A stretch of 64,000 bases of DNA from Kangiella sp. HD9-110m-PIT-SAG07 (GCA_003370465.1 QQTG01000009.1:62001-126000), one strand, 5' to 3'. Positions 37,487 through 47,063 are shown, numbered from the stretch's first letter. A program made the numbers and translations. The notes: generated from the letters alone by a model not told the origin.

Positions 37487-39511
37487 TTAGTCTTCAGTAG
37501 AATCGAGTATTAATAGCTCTGCACCGTCATCAACTAAATCACCGGCTGAGTAAAGTACTTCTGAAACTGTTCCAGCTGTCGGTGCATTAATAGTATGCTC
37601 CATTTTCATTGCCTCTAAGATAATCAGTGGCTGACCGGCTTCAACGCTATCGCCTTCAGATACTTTAACTTCGATGACAGTGCCTGGCATAGGAGCTGTT
37701 AAGCTACCGCCAGCTTCTTCAGAGTCGCCATCTAAGCCACGTTCGATTTTTTCCAGTACTTGATAATTACCGTTCACAAAAATGTGAAGGCTAGTACCAT
37801 CGTCAACGATAGTGGCGTTATAGCGCTTACCAGCAGCATCTAAACGTAGGTTATTACCATTCAGCTCTGCGGCGTGAATTTTTACTTCTTTTTCAGGAAG
37901 CTCTAATAAATAGCCGTGTTCCTGTGAAGTGTCACGATAATGTGTCGTTACCGACACCTCGTTAGGAATACTATCGACATAATCAATATATTCAAACGCG
38001 TGATGATTATCGGTATTTAATCTCCAGCCGCTGACCTGATTCCAAGGTGAATAAGGATCCGCGCTTTGTGATGCTGCTTCTTGTGCAGACTGTTGACGTT
38101 TAACGAGTTGATAAACTGTAGCAGCAACTAAAGCTTCTTCGTCCGCTGGTGCGTCTTCAAGGATTAGCTCATCACGATAACGTTCAATAAAGTTTGTATC
38201 TAAATCACAATCTTCAAAAGCCTGATTGCTCGCTAGCGCCGATAAAAACTCAACGTTAGTCGTTAAGCCCACGACTTGATATTGGGCCAAAGCACCGCGT
38301 AAACGGGCGAGGGCGGCGTTACGATCGTGATCCCAGACGATAAGTTTAGCAATCATTGGGTCGTAATGAACCGAGACGGTATCGCCTTGACGAACGCCAG
38401 TATCAATACGGATATGTTCGCTTTCTTCTGGCGTACTTAAATGAAGCAGGGAGCCTGTTGCTGGTAAAAAGTCCTGTCGCGGATCTTCAGCGTAAATACG
38501 AACTTCGAAAGCATGACCATTAATAGTGAGCTCTTCTTGTTTCGCTGGTAATTCTTGCCCAGAAGCGACTTTTAACTGCCACTCGACTAAATCTTGACCT
38601 GTAATTTTCTCTGTAACTGGATGCTCAACCTGTAGACGAGTGTTCATTTCCATAAAGTAGAAAGAGCCATCTTCGTCATACAAGAACTCAACTGTACCCG
38701 CGCCAACATAACCAATTGCTTGTGCTGCACGAATCGCTACTTCGCCCATCTTTTGGCGGTTTTCTTCGCTCATGCCGGGAGCTGGGGCTTCTTCGATCAC
38801 TTTTTGGTGACGACGTTGTACTGAGCAGTCACGCTCAAACAAGTGAACAGCGTTACCATGCTTATCAGCGAAAACCTGAATCTCAACGTGACGAGGTTTG
38901 GTAATATATTTTTCAACCAGAACTTTATCATCGCCGAAAGAGGCAGCTGACTCACGCTTACATGAAGCCAAGCTCGACTCAAACTCTTCCGCTTTCCATA
39001 CGATACGCATGCCTTTACCGCCGCCGCCAGCTGTGGCTTTGATGATAACCGGGTAGCTAATCTCGTCTGCTTGAGATTTTAAAAATTCTGGATCTTGGTT
39101 TTCGCCGTGATAACCCTTAACCAAAGGCACGCCAGCGTCATCCATAATTTCTTTTGCCGCCGACTTTGAACCCATGGCAATGATTGCGCCTTCAGGCGGA
39201 CCGATGAACTCAATGTCAGTATCAGCTAATGCTTTAGCGAATCCTGCATTTTCTGACAAGAAACCGTAACCAGGGTGTACTGCTTGTGCGCCAGTTTCTT
39301 GCGCGGCTTTGATAATAAGCTCAGGCTTTAGGTACGAATCTTTAGCCGGAGCAGGGCCTAAGTAGATCGCTTCGTCTGCCATAGCTACATGGCGAGCGTT
39401 TTTATCCGCCTCTGAATAAACGGCAACGGTGCGAATACCAAGTTTCTTCGCCGTTTGAATCACACGACAGGCGATTTCACCACGGTTTGCAATTAATATT
39501 TTAGTAAACAT
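37487..39511 (-). CDS. liuD: Methylcrotonyl-CoA carboxylase, biotin-containing alpha subunit
   Basis: A 674-residue biotin carboxylase/carrier protein. The N-terminal carboxylase domain starts TKILIANRGEIACRVI and has the glycine-rich ATP loop KATAGGGGKGMR, FERDCSVQRRHQKVIEEAPAP and EMNTRLQVEHPVTE. The C-terminal carrier domain has the biotin site LEAMKMEH about 40 residues from the end. Context with liuB and liuC makes it the methylcrotonyl enzyme rather than acetyl- or propionyl-CoA carboxylase. It starts 10 bases after liuC. Confidence 0.96.
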   Translation of the reverse strand: MFTKILIANRGEIACRVIQTAKKLGIRTVAVYSEADKNARHVAMADEAIYLGPAPAKDSYLKPELIIKAAQETGAQAVHPGYGFLSENAGFAKALADTDIEFIGPPEGAIIAMGSKSAAKEIMDDAGVPLVKGYHGENQDPEFLKSQADEISYPVIIKATAGGGGKGMRIVWKAEEFESSLASCKRESAASFGDDKVLVEKYITKPRHVEIQVFADKHGNAVHLFERDCSVQRRHQKVIEEAPAPGMSEENRQKMGEVAIRAAQAIGYVGAGTVEFLYDEDGSFYFMEMNTRLQVEHPVTEKITGQDLVEWQLKVASGQELPAKQEELTINGHAFEVRIYAEDPRQDFLPATGSLLHLSTPEESEHIRIDTGVRQGDTVSVHYDPMIAKLIVWDHDRNAALARLRGALAQYQVVGLTTNVEFLSALASNQAFEDCDLDTNFIERYRDELILEDAPADEEALVAATVYQLVKRQQSAQEAASQSADPYSPWNQVSGWRLNTDNHHAFEYIDYVDSIPNEVSVTTHYRDTSQEHGYLLELPEKEVKIHAAELNGNNLRLDAAGKRYNATIVDDGTSLHIFVNGNYQVLEKIERGLDGDSEEAGGSLTAPMPGTVIEVKVSEGDSVEAGQPLIILEAMKMEHTINAPTAGTVSEVLYSAGDLVDDGAELLILDSTED

Positions 39512-39521
39512 AGATGCTTCC

Positions 39522-40364
39522 TTAACTGTCGCTGTGTTCTGTTTGATCTGAATCAGAACCCACTGACCAATCAGCAGGGCGTTTTTCTAAAAATGCGTTT
39601 AGACCTTCTTTACCTTGCTCGCTGGCTCGAATATCAGCGATCCGCTTTGCAGTCTCGTCTAAAACGTCTTGATAAATATCTTTACCGGCAACAGCTTTGA
39701 TTAAGCTTTTGGCGGCACGAACCGCTTGTGGGCCATTCGTAAGTAGACCGGCAATCATTTGATTAGCTTTTTCGACCAGTTCTTCTTCTGCCGCGACCGC
39801 ATGGACTAAACCAAATGCTTGTGCTTGTGGAGCTTTAAAGCGTTCTGCAGTTAAGAAGTAGCGCTGTGCTTGGCGTTCGCCAATCGCTTTAACCACATAA
39901 GGGCTGATCACTGCTGGTATTAAACCTAGTTTAACTTCTGATAAACAGAAACTCGCACGCTCAGAGGCAATCACTATGTCACAACAAGCGACCAAGCCAA
40001 CGCCGCCACCAAAAGCTGCGCCTTGAACCACAGCAACGGTTGGTTTGCTTAAGTTGTAAATGGTGTGCATCAGTTGGGCTAAGCCTTGAGAGTCTTTATA
40101 GTTTTCGTCCCAAGTATAATCTGCCATGCGACGCATCCAGTTTAAGTCTGCGCCAGCGGAGAAGCTTTTACCTTCGGCCTCCAAAACCACAACTTCAACG
40201 CTTGGATTGGCATCCATACGGCGAAAAGCTTGGGTTAAATCAGCGATCAGTTGATCATCAAAAGCGTTATGGATTTCGCCACGCGTCATTGTAATGCGTC
40301 CAACGCCACGACCTTCTGAGCCGAGTTCTTTAGTATCTATCGAAATGTTTAGTGCTTCACTCAT
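39522..40364 (-). CDS. liuC: Methylglutaconyl-CoA hydratase
   Basis: A 280-residue crotonase-family protein. It contains the oxyanion-hole segments KSFSAGADLNWMRRM and AAFGGGVGLVACCDI, and the later FCLSEVKLGLIPAVISPYV. It hydrates 3-methylglutaconyl-CoA to HMG-CoA in leucine degradation. It is tightly packed between the two carboxylase subunit genes, 13 bases after liuB. Crotonase specificity is not readable from sequence alone, so the substrate rests on context, which is strong here. Confidence 0.93.
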   Translation of the reverse strand: MSEALNISIDTKELGSEGRGVGRITMTRGEIHNAFDDQLIADLTQAFRRMDANPSVEVVVLEAEGKSFSAGADLNWMRRMADYTWDENYKDSQGLAQLMHTIYNLSKPTVAVVQGAAFGGGVGLVACCDIVIASERASFCLSEVKLGLIPAVISPYVVKAIGERQAQRYFLTAERFKAPQAQAFGLVHAVAAEEELVEKANQMIAGLLTNGPQAVRAAKSLIKAVAGKDIYQDVLDETAKRIADIRASEQGKEGLNAFLEKRPADWSVGSDSDQTEHSDS

Positions 40365-40377
40365 ATATCAAAAGCCC

Positions 40378-41988
40378 TTACATTCTGAAGACGCCGAATT
40401 TAGTCTCTTCGGCTTCTTTATTCATTGCAACAGAAAGGCCTAAGCCCAACACCATGCGTGTGTCAGCAGGGTCGATGATGCCATCGTCCCACAAACGTGC
40501 GCTTGAGTAATAAGGATGACCTTGCTTCTCGTATTGATCTTCAATCGGTTTCTTAAATTCTTTTTCTTCGTCTTCTGACCACATCTCTTCACCGCGACGT
40601 TCAAAATTATCGCGCTTGATTTGAGCTAGAACGTTAGCCGCTTGCTCGCCGCCCATGACGGAAATACGCGAGTTAGGCCACATCCACAAGAATTTAGGGC
40701 TGTAAGCACGACCACACATACCATAGTTACCAGCGCCGAAACTGCCGCCCACGATGACGGTAAATTTAGGAACTTTAGCGCAAGCAACGGCAGTTACCAT
40801 TTTCGCACCATGCTTTGCGATACCTTCGTTCTCGTACTTACGACCGACCATAAAGCCAGTAATGTTTTGTAGGAAAACGAGTGGGATGCCGCGTTGCGAA
40901 CACAGCTCAATAAAGTGTGCGCCTTTTTGCGCTGACTCAGAGAATAAAATTCCGTTATTGGCAACGATGCCAACCGGGTAGCCGTGTATGCGTGCGAAAC
41001 CACAAATCAGCGTGGTGCCGTACATGGCTTTAAATTCGTCAAGTTCCGAACCGTCTACTACGCGAGCAATAATCTCACGAATATCGAAAGGTTTGCGCGG
41101 ATCCTTGTTGATCACGCCGTAAAGTTCTTCAGCAGGATACAAAGGTTCGACAGGCTTTTTAACCGTAACAAAAGGCTCTTTCTTACGGTTTAGGTTTGAA
41201 ACCACTTGACGTGCAAGCTTTAGAGCATGTTCGTCATTTAATGCATAGTGGTCCGTAACACCAGAGTTCTTACAGTGAACTTCTGCGCCACCTAAGTCTT
41301 CGCTCGATACCACTTCGCCAGTTGCAGCTTTGACTAGAGGAGGGCCGCCTAAGAAAATAGTACCTTGCTCTTTAACGATAATGGACTCGTCTGCCATCGC
41401 TGGAACATAAGCACCGCCAGCGGTACAAGAACCCATCACCACAGCAATTTGTGGAATGCCTTTAGCCGACATATTTGCTTGGTTGTAGAAAATACGACCG
41501 AAGTGATCTTTGTCCGGAAATACTTCGTCTTGTTGTGGCAAGTTTGCACCGCCAGAATCGACTAAGTAGATACAAGGCAAGTTGTTTTCTTCAGCAATTT
41601 CTTGAGCGCGAAGGTGCTTTTTCACCGTTTCAGGGAAATAAGTACCGCCTTTAACCGTCGCGTCATTCGCTACGATCATGCATTCGACGCCAGAGACACG
41701 ACCGATACCAGCGATTAAGCCTGCTGCTGGGACCTTATTGTCGTACATATCCCATGCCGCCATTTGCGAAATCTCTAACAAAGGCGAGCCGACGTCTAAT
41801 AATTTACGAACACGATCGCGTGGTAATAATTTACCGCGTGATAAATGCTTTTCTTGGTATTTTGGACCACCACCTTGAGTGATGTATTCCATCTTGTCGC
41901 GCAAGTCATCAACCAAAGCGCTCATGGCTTCAGAGTTTTCAATAAATGACGCGCTACGCGAATTAATTGAAGATTTAATTACCGGCAT
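40378..41988 (-). CDS. liuB: Methylcrotonyl-CoA carboxylase, carboxyltransferase beta subunit
   Basis: A 536-residue carboxyltransferase. It shows [57 protein letters not shown] and [22 protein letters not shown], the last being typical of MCC beta. It transfers carboxyl from biotin on LiuD to 3-methylcrotonyl-CoA. It lies between an acyl-CoA dehydrogenase and liuC with gaps of 13-16 bases, so the whole run should be one transcript. Confidence 0.96.
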   Translation of the reverse strand: MPVIKSSINSRSASFIENSEAMSALVDDLRDKMEYITQGGGPKYQEKHLSRGKLLPRDRVRKLLDVGSPLLEISQMAAWDMYDNKVPAAGLIAGIGRVSGVECMIVANDATVKGGTYFPETVKKHLRAQEIAEENNLPCIYLVDSGGANLPQQDEVFPDKDHFGRIFYNQANMSAKGIPQIAVVMGSCTAGGAYVPAMADESIIVKEQGTIFLGGPPLVKAATGEVVSSEDLGGAEVHCKNSGVTDHYALNDEHALKLARQVVSNLNRKKEPFVTVKKPVEPLYPAEELYGVINKDPRKPFDIREIIARVVDGSELDEFKAMYGTTLICGFARIHGYPVGIVANNGILFSESAQKGAHFIELCSQRGIPLVFLQNITGFMVGRKYENEGIAKHGAKMVTAVACAKVPKFTVIVGGSFGAGNYGMCGRAYSPKFLWMWPNSRISVMGGEQAANVLAQIKRDNFERRGEEMWSEDEEKEFKKPIEDQYEKQGHPYYSSARLWDDGIIDPADTRMVLGLGLSVAMNKEAEETKFGVFRM

Positions 41989-42004
41989 ATTGAATCCTTA
42001 GCTA

Positions 42005-43141
42005 TTAGTCTGAGCTAATTGCACGGGCAATGACCATTTTCTGGACTTCACTCGTACCTTCATAAATTTGTGCAATGCGAACGTCACGATAAATACGCTC
42101 TACAGGGTAGTCCTTAAGATAACCGTAACCGCCTAAGACTTGAATGGCTTCAGAGCAAACTTTTTCAGCAGTTTCTGAAGCGAACAGTTTCGCCATACAA
42201 GCTTCTTTTAAGCAGGGTTTACCCGCGTCACGTAATTGTGCAGCGTTTAATACCATGTTGCGTGCGGCTTCAACTTGAGTCGCCATTTCGGCAAGTTTAA
42301 ATTGAATGGCTTGGTGTTTAATAATCGGTTTACCAAAAGAGGTGCGATCTTTAGAGTACTCAAGTGCGTACTCATAAGCAGCGCGAGCCATGCCGACAGA
42401 TTGTGCCGCGATACCGATACGACCGCCTTCAAGTCCAGAAAGCGCGATTTTATAACCTTCGCCTTCTTTGCCTAAAAGATTTGCCGCAGGGATTTTGCAA
42501 TCTTCAAACACGATTTGAGCCGTGTCCGAAGCATTCTGGCCCATCTTGTCTTCAATGTTTGCGACAATATAGCCTGGCGTGTCAGTTGGCACGATGAAGG
42601 CGCTAATGCCTTTTTTACCAGCGTCAGGATCGGTAACTGCGAATACAATTGCCACTTGGCCGTTTTTACCTGAGGTAATAAATTGTTTAACGCCGTTGAG
42701 AATGTAGTGATCATCTTTTTTGACGGCTTTAGTCTTTAAATCAGCCGCGTCAGAGCCTGCATGTGGTTCCGTTAAACAAAAGGCACCTAACGCCTCTCCT
42801 GAAGCCATCGGTTTTAAAAACTTTTCTTTTTGTTCATCGGTTCCGTAATTCAAAATTGGCATACAACCAACCGAGTTAGTCACAGAAATCACCGTTGAAC
42901 AAGCACCGTCGCCAGCAGCAATTTCTTCTAACACTAGAGCTGCTGCTGTGTAACCAATTTCGCTACCACCCCATTGCTCGGGCACTAACATACCGTAAAA
43001 ACCTAGCTCACCAAGGCCTTGCAAAGCTTCAGCAGGGAAGGTTTTGTTTTTGTCCCACTCTTCAGAGAAAGGGGCAATACGTTCTTGGACATAGCCACGA
43101 GCCATGTCCTGAATCATTGTTTGTTCTTCTGTTAGAATCAT
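42005..43141 (-). CDS. Acyl-CoA dehydrogenase, short/branched-chain type
   Basis: A 378-residue flavoprotein of the acyl-CoA dehydrogenase family. It has [18 protein letters not shown] (flavin contacts), FITSGKNG, and [25 protein letters not shown]. The likely catalytic Glu is in [11 protein letters not shown] (about residue 363), the position used by short- and medium-chain enzymes. This differs from isovaleryl-CoA dehydrogenase, so it is probably for 2-methylbutyryl-, isobutyryl- or butyryl-CoA. It sits 16 bases before liuB and extends the cluster to other branched-chain acids. Confidence 0.92.
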   Translation of the reverse strand: MILTEEQTMIQDMARGYVQERIAPFSEEWDKNKTFPAEALQGLGELGFYGMLVPEQWGGSEIGYTAAALVLEEIAAGDGACSTVISVTNSVGCMPILNYGTDEQKEKFLKPMASGEALGAFCLTEPHAGSDAADLKTKAVKKDDHYILNGVKQFITSGKNGQVAIVFAVTDPDAGKKGISAFIVPTDTPGYIVANIEDKMGQNASDTAQIVFEDCKIPAANLLGKEGEGYKIALSGLEGGRIGIAAQSVGMARAAYEYALEYSKDRTSFGKPIIKHQAIQFKLAEMATQVEAARNMVLNAAQLRDAGKPCLKEACMAKLFASETAEKVCSEAIQVLGGYGYLKDYPVERIYRDVRIAQIYEGTSEVQKMVIARAISSD

Positions 43142-43167
43142 ACCGTCTAATCGCTTTGGTCTAGCTT

Positions 43168-43232
43168 GTCATTCCAAACCGAGGTGTAGTCTCAGGTTTG
43201 GAATCTCAGATCCTGACTTTCGTCAGGATGAC
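43168..43232. repeat. Interspersed double-hairpin repeat (GTCAT…ATGAC type), copy 2
   Basis: It starts GTCAT and ends ATGAC like copy 1. The left hairpin pairs TTCCAAACC with GGTTTGGAA and the right one is ATCCTGAC-TTTC-GTCAGGAT. It lies in the 109-base gap between the thiolase and the acyl-CoA dehydrogenase. The hairpin sequences differ from copy 1 while the frame is conserved. Confidence 0.75.
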
Positions 43233-43250
43233 AGGGTTCAATTGATAATT

Positions 43251-44429
43251 TTATAGCAATTCTACTGCAAGTGCTGTTGCTTCGCCGCCACCGATACACA
43301 AACTCGCAACACCTTTCTTCTTGCCGTATTTGCGTAGCGCTTCTAGTAAGGTAACAACGATACGCGTACCAGAACAACCAATAGGGTGGCCTAGGGCGCA
43401 TGCGCCGCCGTGGACGTTGACTTTAGCGTGGTCTAAATTAAGCTCTTTCATCGCCGCCATAGTCACTACCGCGAACGCTTCGTTAATTTCAAATAAATCA
43501 ACGTCGTCTTTTGTCCAACCTGTTTTCTCAAGCACTTTTTCAATCGCGCCGACTGGAGCAATTGTGAACTCTGCTGGAGTACGAGCGTTGGTTGTATGCG
43601 CATGAATTTTCGCTAATGGTTTTAGGCCACGCTTTTCAGCCTCTGACTGACGCATTAGAACGACAGCTGCTGCACCATCAGAAATTGAGCTAGAGTTAGC
43701 GGCAGTTACTGTGCCATCTTTTTTGAAAGCAGGACGAAGCGATGGAATTTTGTCTGGACGTGCTTTTAAAGGCTGCTCATCCGTATCAACTTCGACATCA
43801 CCTTTGCGTGATTTAACCGTTACCGGTGTGATTTCATTTTTGAATGAACCGTCTTCGATCGCTTTGTTGGCACGAGCTAATGATTCAATCGCAAAGTTAT
43901 CTTGTTCTTCACGAGTGAAATCATAACGCTCAACGGTTTGCTCAGCGTAAACACCCATCGCTTGGCCTTCGTAAGCATCTTCTAAGCCGTCGAATGCCAT
44001 GTGATCCAAGGTTTTACCGTGACCGAATCGCTGACCGGTTCTGCCTGTTGGTAATAAGTAGGGTGCCAAACTCATGCTTTCCATACCACCAGCAACCATA
44101 ACCTCGTTAGTACCCGCAACTAACAAATCGTGCGCTAGCATGATGGTCTTCATGCCTGAACCACAAACTTTGTTCACAGTCGTGGCGCCCGTAGATTTTG
44201 GAATGCCAGCGCCAAGAGACGCTTGACGTGCTGGTGCTTGACCAACGCCTGCTGGTAATACACAGCCCATGATAACTTCTTGGATATCTTCAGGCTTTAG
44301 AGTAGCGCGTTCAACCGCGGCAGCGATAGCGTTAGCACCAAGTTCTGTTGATTTAACGGTTGATAAAGAACCACCGAAGCCGCCCATTGGGGTGCGTGCT
44401 GCGCTGACAATTACGATAGGATCTGACAT
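43251..44429 (-). CDS. Acetyl-CoA acetyltransferase (thiolase)
   Basis: A 392-residue thiolase. The acylated Cys is Cys89 in NKVCGSGMKTI; the catalytic His is in HGGACALGHPIGCSG, and the second Cys in SLCIGGGEATA near the end. Length and motifs fit the biosynthetic/acetoacetyl-CoA type (AtoB). It would split acetoacetyl-CoA produced by the CoA transferase into two acetyl-CoA, or serve the 2-methylacetoacetyl step of isoleucine degradation. It is in the liu cluster but separated from isovaleryl-CoA dehydrogenase by a 280-base gap with large hairpins. Confidence 0.95.
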   Translation of the reverse strand: MSDPIVIVSAARTPMGGFGGSLSTVKSTELGANAIAAAVERATLKPEDIQEVIMGCVLPAGVGQAPARQASLGAGIPKSTGATTVNKVCGSGMKTIMLAHDLLVAGTNEVMVAGGMESMSLAPYLLPTGRTGQRFGHGKTLDHMAFDGLEDAYEGQAMGVYAEQTVERYDFTREEQDNFAIESLARANKAIEDGSFKNEITPVTVKSRKGDVEVDTDEQPLKARPDKIPSLRPAFKKDGTVTAANSSSISDGAAAVVLMRQSEAEKRGLKPLAKIHAHTTNARTPAEFTIAPVGAIEKVLEKTGWTKDDVDLFEINEAFAVVTMAAMKELNLDHAKVNVHGGACALGHPIGCSGTRIVVTLLEALRKYGKKKGVASLCIGGGEATALAVELL

Positions 44430-44475
44430 AGTTATTACTCCTGTTCAAAGCTTCTGATCTTGCTATAACTTTGTT

Positions 44476-44536
44476 AAATGACTTTTAAGCTTCCTCGATT
44501 ACCTGATTGGTAACCTCCGGTACTTAAAAGTCATTT
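44476..44536. repeat. Perfect 14-base inverted repeat between isovaleryl-CoA dehydrogenase and thiolase genes
   Basis: AAATGACTTTTAAG (44476-44489) faces its exact complement CTTAAAAGTCATTT (44523-44536). Within the 33-base middle TTACC-TGATT-GGTAA forms a second hairpin. The rest of the 280-base gap (44430-44709) holds another hairpin and no gene. On the message it would precede the thiolase start by about 45 bases. Confidence 0.75.
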
Positions 44537-44640
44537 GCCTCGTTTAGCCACGTCAGTAGCTTTTGTGTTCTGCTCTTTGATTCATACAAAGAAGAGCGTA
44601 TCAATTTGAGTTTTAAATGAATCTTATTTTTACAGTAAGA

Positions 44641-44660
44641 CATCTAAAATGATTTAGATG
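44641..44660. repeat. Small perfect hairpin after the isovaleryl-CoA dehydrogenase gene
   Basis: CATCTAAA-ATGA-TTTAGATG, 50 bases past the dehydrogenase stop on the minus strand. On that strand it is followed by TCTTACTGT, so at best a weak terminator. Confidence 0.5.
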
Positions 44661-44709
44661 AAGCCAAATCGAGCTAACTTTTAACAACGAGTTGGCGAAT
44701 ATAAACATT

Positions 44710-45870
44710 TTAGGCTGTTTCGTTAAACAGTTCGCGGCCAATTAACATACGACGAATTTCACTAGTACCAGCGCCAATTTCGTATAACTTAGCGTCACGA
44801 AGTAGGCGGCCTGTTGGGTACTCGTTGATGTAACCGTTACCACCTAGGATCTGAATCGCGTCTAATGCTAACTTTGTGGCGTTTTCAGCTGCGAATAAAA
44901 TAGCCGCTGCCGCATCTTTACGAGTGGTTTCACCACGGTCACAGGCTTTTACTACCGAGTATACGTAAGCACGGCTTGCGTTCATTGTGGTGTACATATC
45001 AGCGACTTTACCTTGAATTAGCTGGAAGCTACCGATAGCTTTACCGAATTGCTTACGCTCGTGAACATAAGGAACCACAACGTCCATACAAGCTCGCATG
45101 ATGCCTAATGGGCCTGCTGAAAGAACGGCACGCTCGTAATCCAAACCGCTCATCAAGATTTTAACACCTTGGTTTACTTCGCCCATGACGTTTTCGACAG
45201 GTACTTCACAGTCTTCGAAAACCAATTCACAGGTATTCGAACCGCGCATACCTAATTTGTCGAGTTTTTGTGCTGTACGGAAGCCTTTCATACCTTTTTC
45301 GATGATGAAGGCGGTAATACCTTTAGAGTGAGCTTCCATATCCGTTTTGGCGTAAACCACTAAAACGTCAGCTTCTGGACCGTTAGTGATCCACATTTTA
45401 TTACCGTTTAGAACGTAGTGATCACCTTTTAGTTCAGCCTTAAGCTTCATACCAACAACATCAGAACCAGCGCCAGGCTCAGACATCGCCAAAGCACCGA
45501 CGTGATCGCCAGAACATAGCTTTGGTAGGTACTTTTTCTTTTGTTCTTCATTACCGTTACGGCGAATCTGGTTAACGCAAAGGTTTGAGTGTGCGCCATA
45601 GCTTAAGCCGATCGAAGCACTTGCGCGGCTGATTTCTTCCATAGCCACGACGTGCTCAAGGTAACCCATGCCAGAACCACCGTATTCTTCTTCAACAGTG
45701 ATGCCGAGAAGACCTAGATCACCGAGTTTTTTCCACATTTCGTGTGGGAAGAGGTTCTCTTCATCAGTCTTTTCTGCGATTGGAGCAATTTCTTTTTCTG
45801 CAAAATTGCTGACCATATCGCGGATCATGTCAGCAGTTTCGCCTAAGTCGAAGTTGAGTGATGGATACAT
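44710..45870 (-). CDS. liuA: Isovaleryl-CoA dehydrogenase
   Basis: A 386-residue acyl-CoA dehydrogenase with the isovaleryl-type catalytic base: Glu246 in [16 protein letters not shown], equal to Glu254 of the human enzyme. In most other family members the base lies near the C-terminus, and the equivalent segment here is [11 protein letters not shown] without that Glu. [12 protein letters not shown] and [13 protein letters not shown] are also typical. It oxidises isovaleryl-CoA to 3-methylcrotonyl-CoA, the first committed step of the pathway coded downstream. It follows liuR by 33 bases. Confidence 0.96.
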   Translation of the reverse strand: MYPSLNFDLGETADMIRDMVSNFAEKEIAPIAEKTDEENLFPHEMWKKLGDLGLLGITVEEEYGGSGMGYLEHVVAMEEISRASASIGLSYGAHSNLCVNQIRRNGNEEQKKKYLPKLCSGDHVGALAMSEPGAGSDVVGMKLKAELKGDHYVLNGNKMWITNGPEADVLVVYAKTDMEAHSKGITAFIIEKGMKGFRTAQKLDKLGMRGSNTCELVFEDCEVPVENVMGEVNQGVKILMSGLDYERAVLSAGPLGIMRACMDVVVPYVHERKQFGKAIGSFQLIQGKVADMYTTMNASRAYVYSVVKACDRGETTRKDAAAAILFAAENATKLALDAIQILGGNGYINEYPTGRLLRDAKLYEIGAGTSEIRRMLIGRELFNETA

Positions 45871-45903
45871 GTTATGTCCTCTACTAAATCTTTATGATGT
45901 TGA

Positions 45904-46290
45904 TTATTCAGACTGATGGCTGGCGGTTAATTTCTCCTCCAACACATCAAATTCATTGAGTAAGTATTTGATATCTTTAAGTTGTTGCTTTAGGGAATCA
46001 CGGCGAACTTTGATCAACTCTAACAAACGCTCGGTTTGTTTCTGCTCACCTTCCATGCCATAGATATCGATGATTTCTTTAATTTCAGCCAGCGAAAAGC
46101 CTAATCTTTTACCTCGTAATATCAGCTGTAAACGTACGCGATCTCGTGTGTTATAGATGCGATGTACGCCACGGCGAAGTGGGGTAATGAGCTTTTCATC
46201 TTCATAGTGACGTATTGAACGTGATGTTATTTCAAACTCTTTGGCTAGGTCACTTATGGTGTATTCGGTTTTCTCATCGCTCATGAGCAT
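45904..46290 (-). CDS. liuR: MerR-family regulator of branched-chain amino acid degradation
   Basis: A 128-residue MerR-type protein: winged helix from TISDLAKEFEITSRSIRHYEDEKL, then RIYNTRDRVRLQLILRGKRLGFSLAEI, then a C-terminal coiled coil (about residues 85-125). It lacks the metal-binding Cys of MerR/CueR. LiuR controls liu genes in many gammaproteobacteria. It leads the cluster here and a 16-base palindrome lies 38 bases before its start. The start ATG has AAGGA close upstream; a second ATG is two codons on. Confidence 0.93.
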   Translation of the reverse strand: MLMSDEKTEYTISDLAKEFEITSRSIRHYEDEKLITPLRRGVHRIYNTRDRVRLQLILRGKRLGFSLAEIKEIIDIYGMEGEQKQTERLLELIKVRRDSLKQQLKDIKYLLNEFDVLEEKLTASHQSE

Positions 46291-46327
46291 GGTTTCCTTA
46301 ACAATAACCCCAATATTCTAGCTTACC

Positions 46328-46343
46328 TTTACGCAAACGTAAA
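46328..46343. promoter_or_regulatory. LiuR-type operator before liuR-liuA
   Basis: TTTACG-CAAA-CGTAAA is a perfect six-base dyad with a four-base centre, in the form reported for LiuR sites in gammaproteobacteria. It lies 38 bases before liuR, where a MerR-type activator would bind across a long promoter spacer. Confidence 0.75.
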
Positions 46344-46503
46344 CTTAGTAGATGTTCTAGTGGCCTTATTTCAGACTGTTCAGATGAGTTGGTAGCACGG
46401 GAGTATATTGACGGCAGAGTGAAAGTTCGTTAAAACAATAAGATATAAGTCTTTTATAGAGTTAACTTTAATAGAGTTTAATAACCTTTTAACACTCAGT
46501 TTT

Positions 46504-46509
46504 TATAAT
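46504..46509 (+). promoter_or_regulatory. Candidate -10 box for the leader ORF and rmf
   Basis: A perfect TATAAT lies about 80 bases before the small leader ORF and 250 before rmf. No convincing -35 is present, as is common for stress or stationary-phase promoters. Confidence 0.35.
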
Positions 46510-46589
46510 GTTTTTGTGAACTTTTACTGCAAAACATCCTCAAAAGGGTGTAATCTGATTAAAAGTTAAGCAAATTGAATTAGGTAGGC

Positions 46590-46643
46590 ATGCATCTAAC
46601 CAATCATCAAAACGCGCAACTGAAGCGCTATACCAATATCTAA
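46590..46643 (+). CDS. Putative 17-residue leader peptide before rmf
   Basis: ATG with an AGGTAGG element just upstream opens a 17-codon frame (MHLTNHQNAQLKRYTNI) whose TAA overlaps the first base pairs of a strong terminator. This arrangement, a tiny ORF merging into a terminator about 80 bases ahead of rmf, looks like an attenuator or a short independent RNA. The peptide has no run of one amino acid that would point to amino-acid attenuation. It is equally possible that a small RNA is made here and the ORF is chance. Confidence 0.35.
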   Translation: MHLTNHQNAQLKRYTNI

Positions 46644-46677
46644 AGCCGATAACTCCGACGAGTGCTCGGCTTTTTTT
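46642..46677 (+). terminator. Strong terminator between leader ORF and rmf
   Basis: AAAGCCGA pairs with TCGGCTTT, with a second ACTC-CGAC-GAGT stem inside, followed by seven T. It lies 83 bases upstream of the rmf start and on the same strand. Confidence 0.85.
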
Positions 46678-46759
46678 ATGCTTAATTTTTATGATTACCA
46701 ACACTCAACTAAAAGCTACACCATAAACTCAAACTACTTGTACTAAAGGGTATGTATCA

Positions 46760-46942
46760 ATGAAAAGACAGAAAAGAGATAAACTAGAAAGAGCACACGC
46801 GAAAGGTTTTCATGCAGCAATGCAAGGTCAGTCAAAAGAAGTCTGCCCGCATGAAGATATTAACGCTAAAGAAGAATGGCTCGGGGGTTGGCGAGAAGGT
46901 CGTGAAGCCTTTTCCCAGAACGGAATGAAAAACTACTTATAG
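46760..46942 (+). CDS. rmf: Ribosome modulation factor
   Basis: A 60-residue protein almost colinear with E. coli Rmf (55): MKRQKRDKLERAHAKGFHAAMQG, then SKEVCPHEDIN and EEWLGGWREGREAF. Rmf binds 70S ribosomes in stationary phase or starvation and drives their pairing into inactive 100S dimers. A GGGTATGTATCA leader precedes the ATG. The gene stands between a leader-like ORF with a terminator upstream and its own terminator downstream. Confidence 0.95.
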   Translation: MKRQKRDKLERAHAKGFHAAMQGQSKEVCPHEDINAKEEWLGGWREGREAFSQNGMKNYL

Positions 46943-46967
46943 TTCCAATAGTCTGAAACTTCTCTCT

Positions 46968-46995
46968 AAAAAGCCCGGCGGTCGCTGGGCTTTTT
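46968..46995 (+). terminator. Rho-independent terminator after rmf
   Basis: AAAAAGCCC pairs with GGGCTTTTT around a nine-base GGCGGTCGC-type loop. Confidence 0.85.
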
Positions 46996-47063
46996 GTTTT
47001 ATGACGATTGTTGTATATTTCTGTTTGTTAAAGATGTATTAGAAAAATAAACAAGGATTCAGG

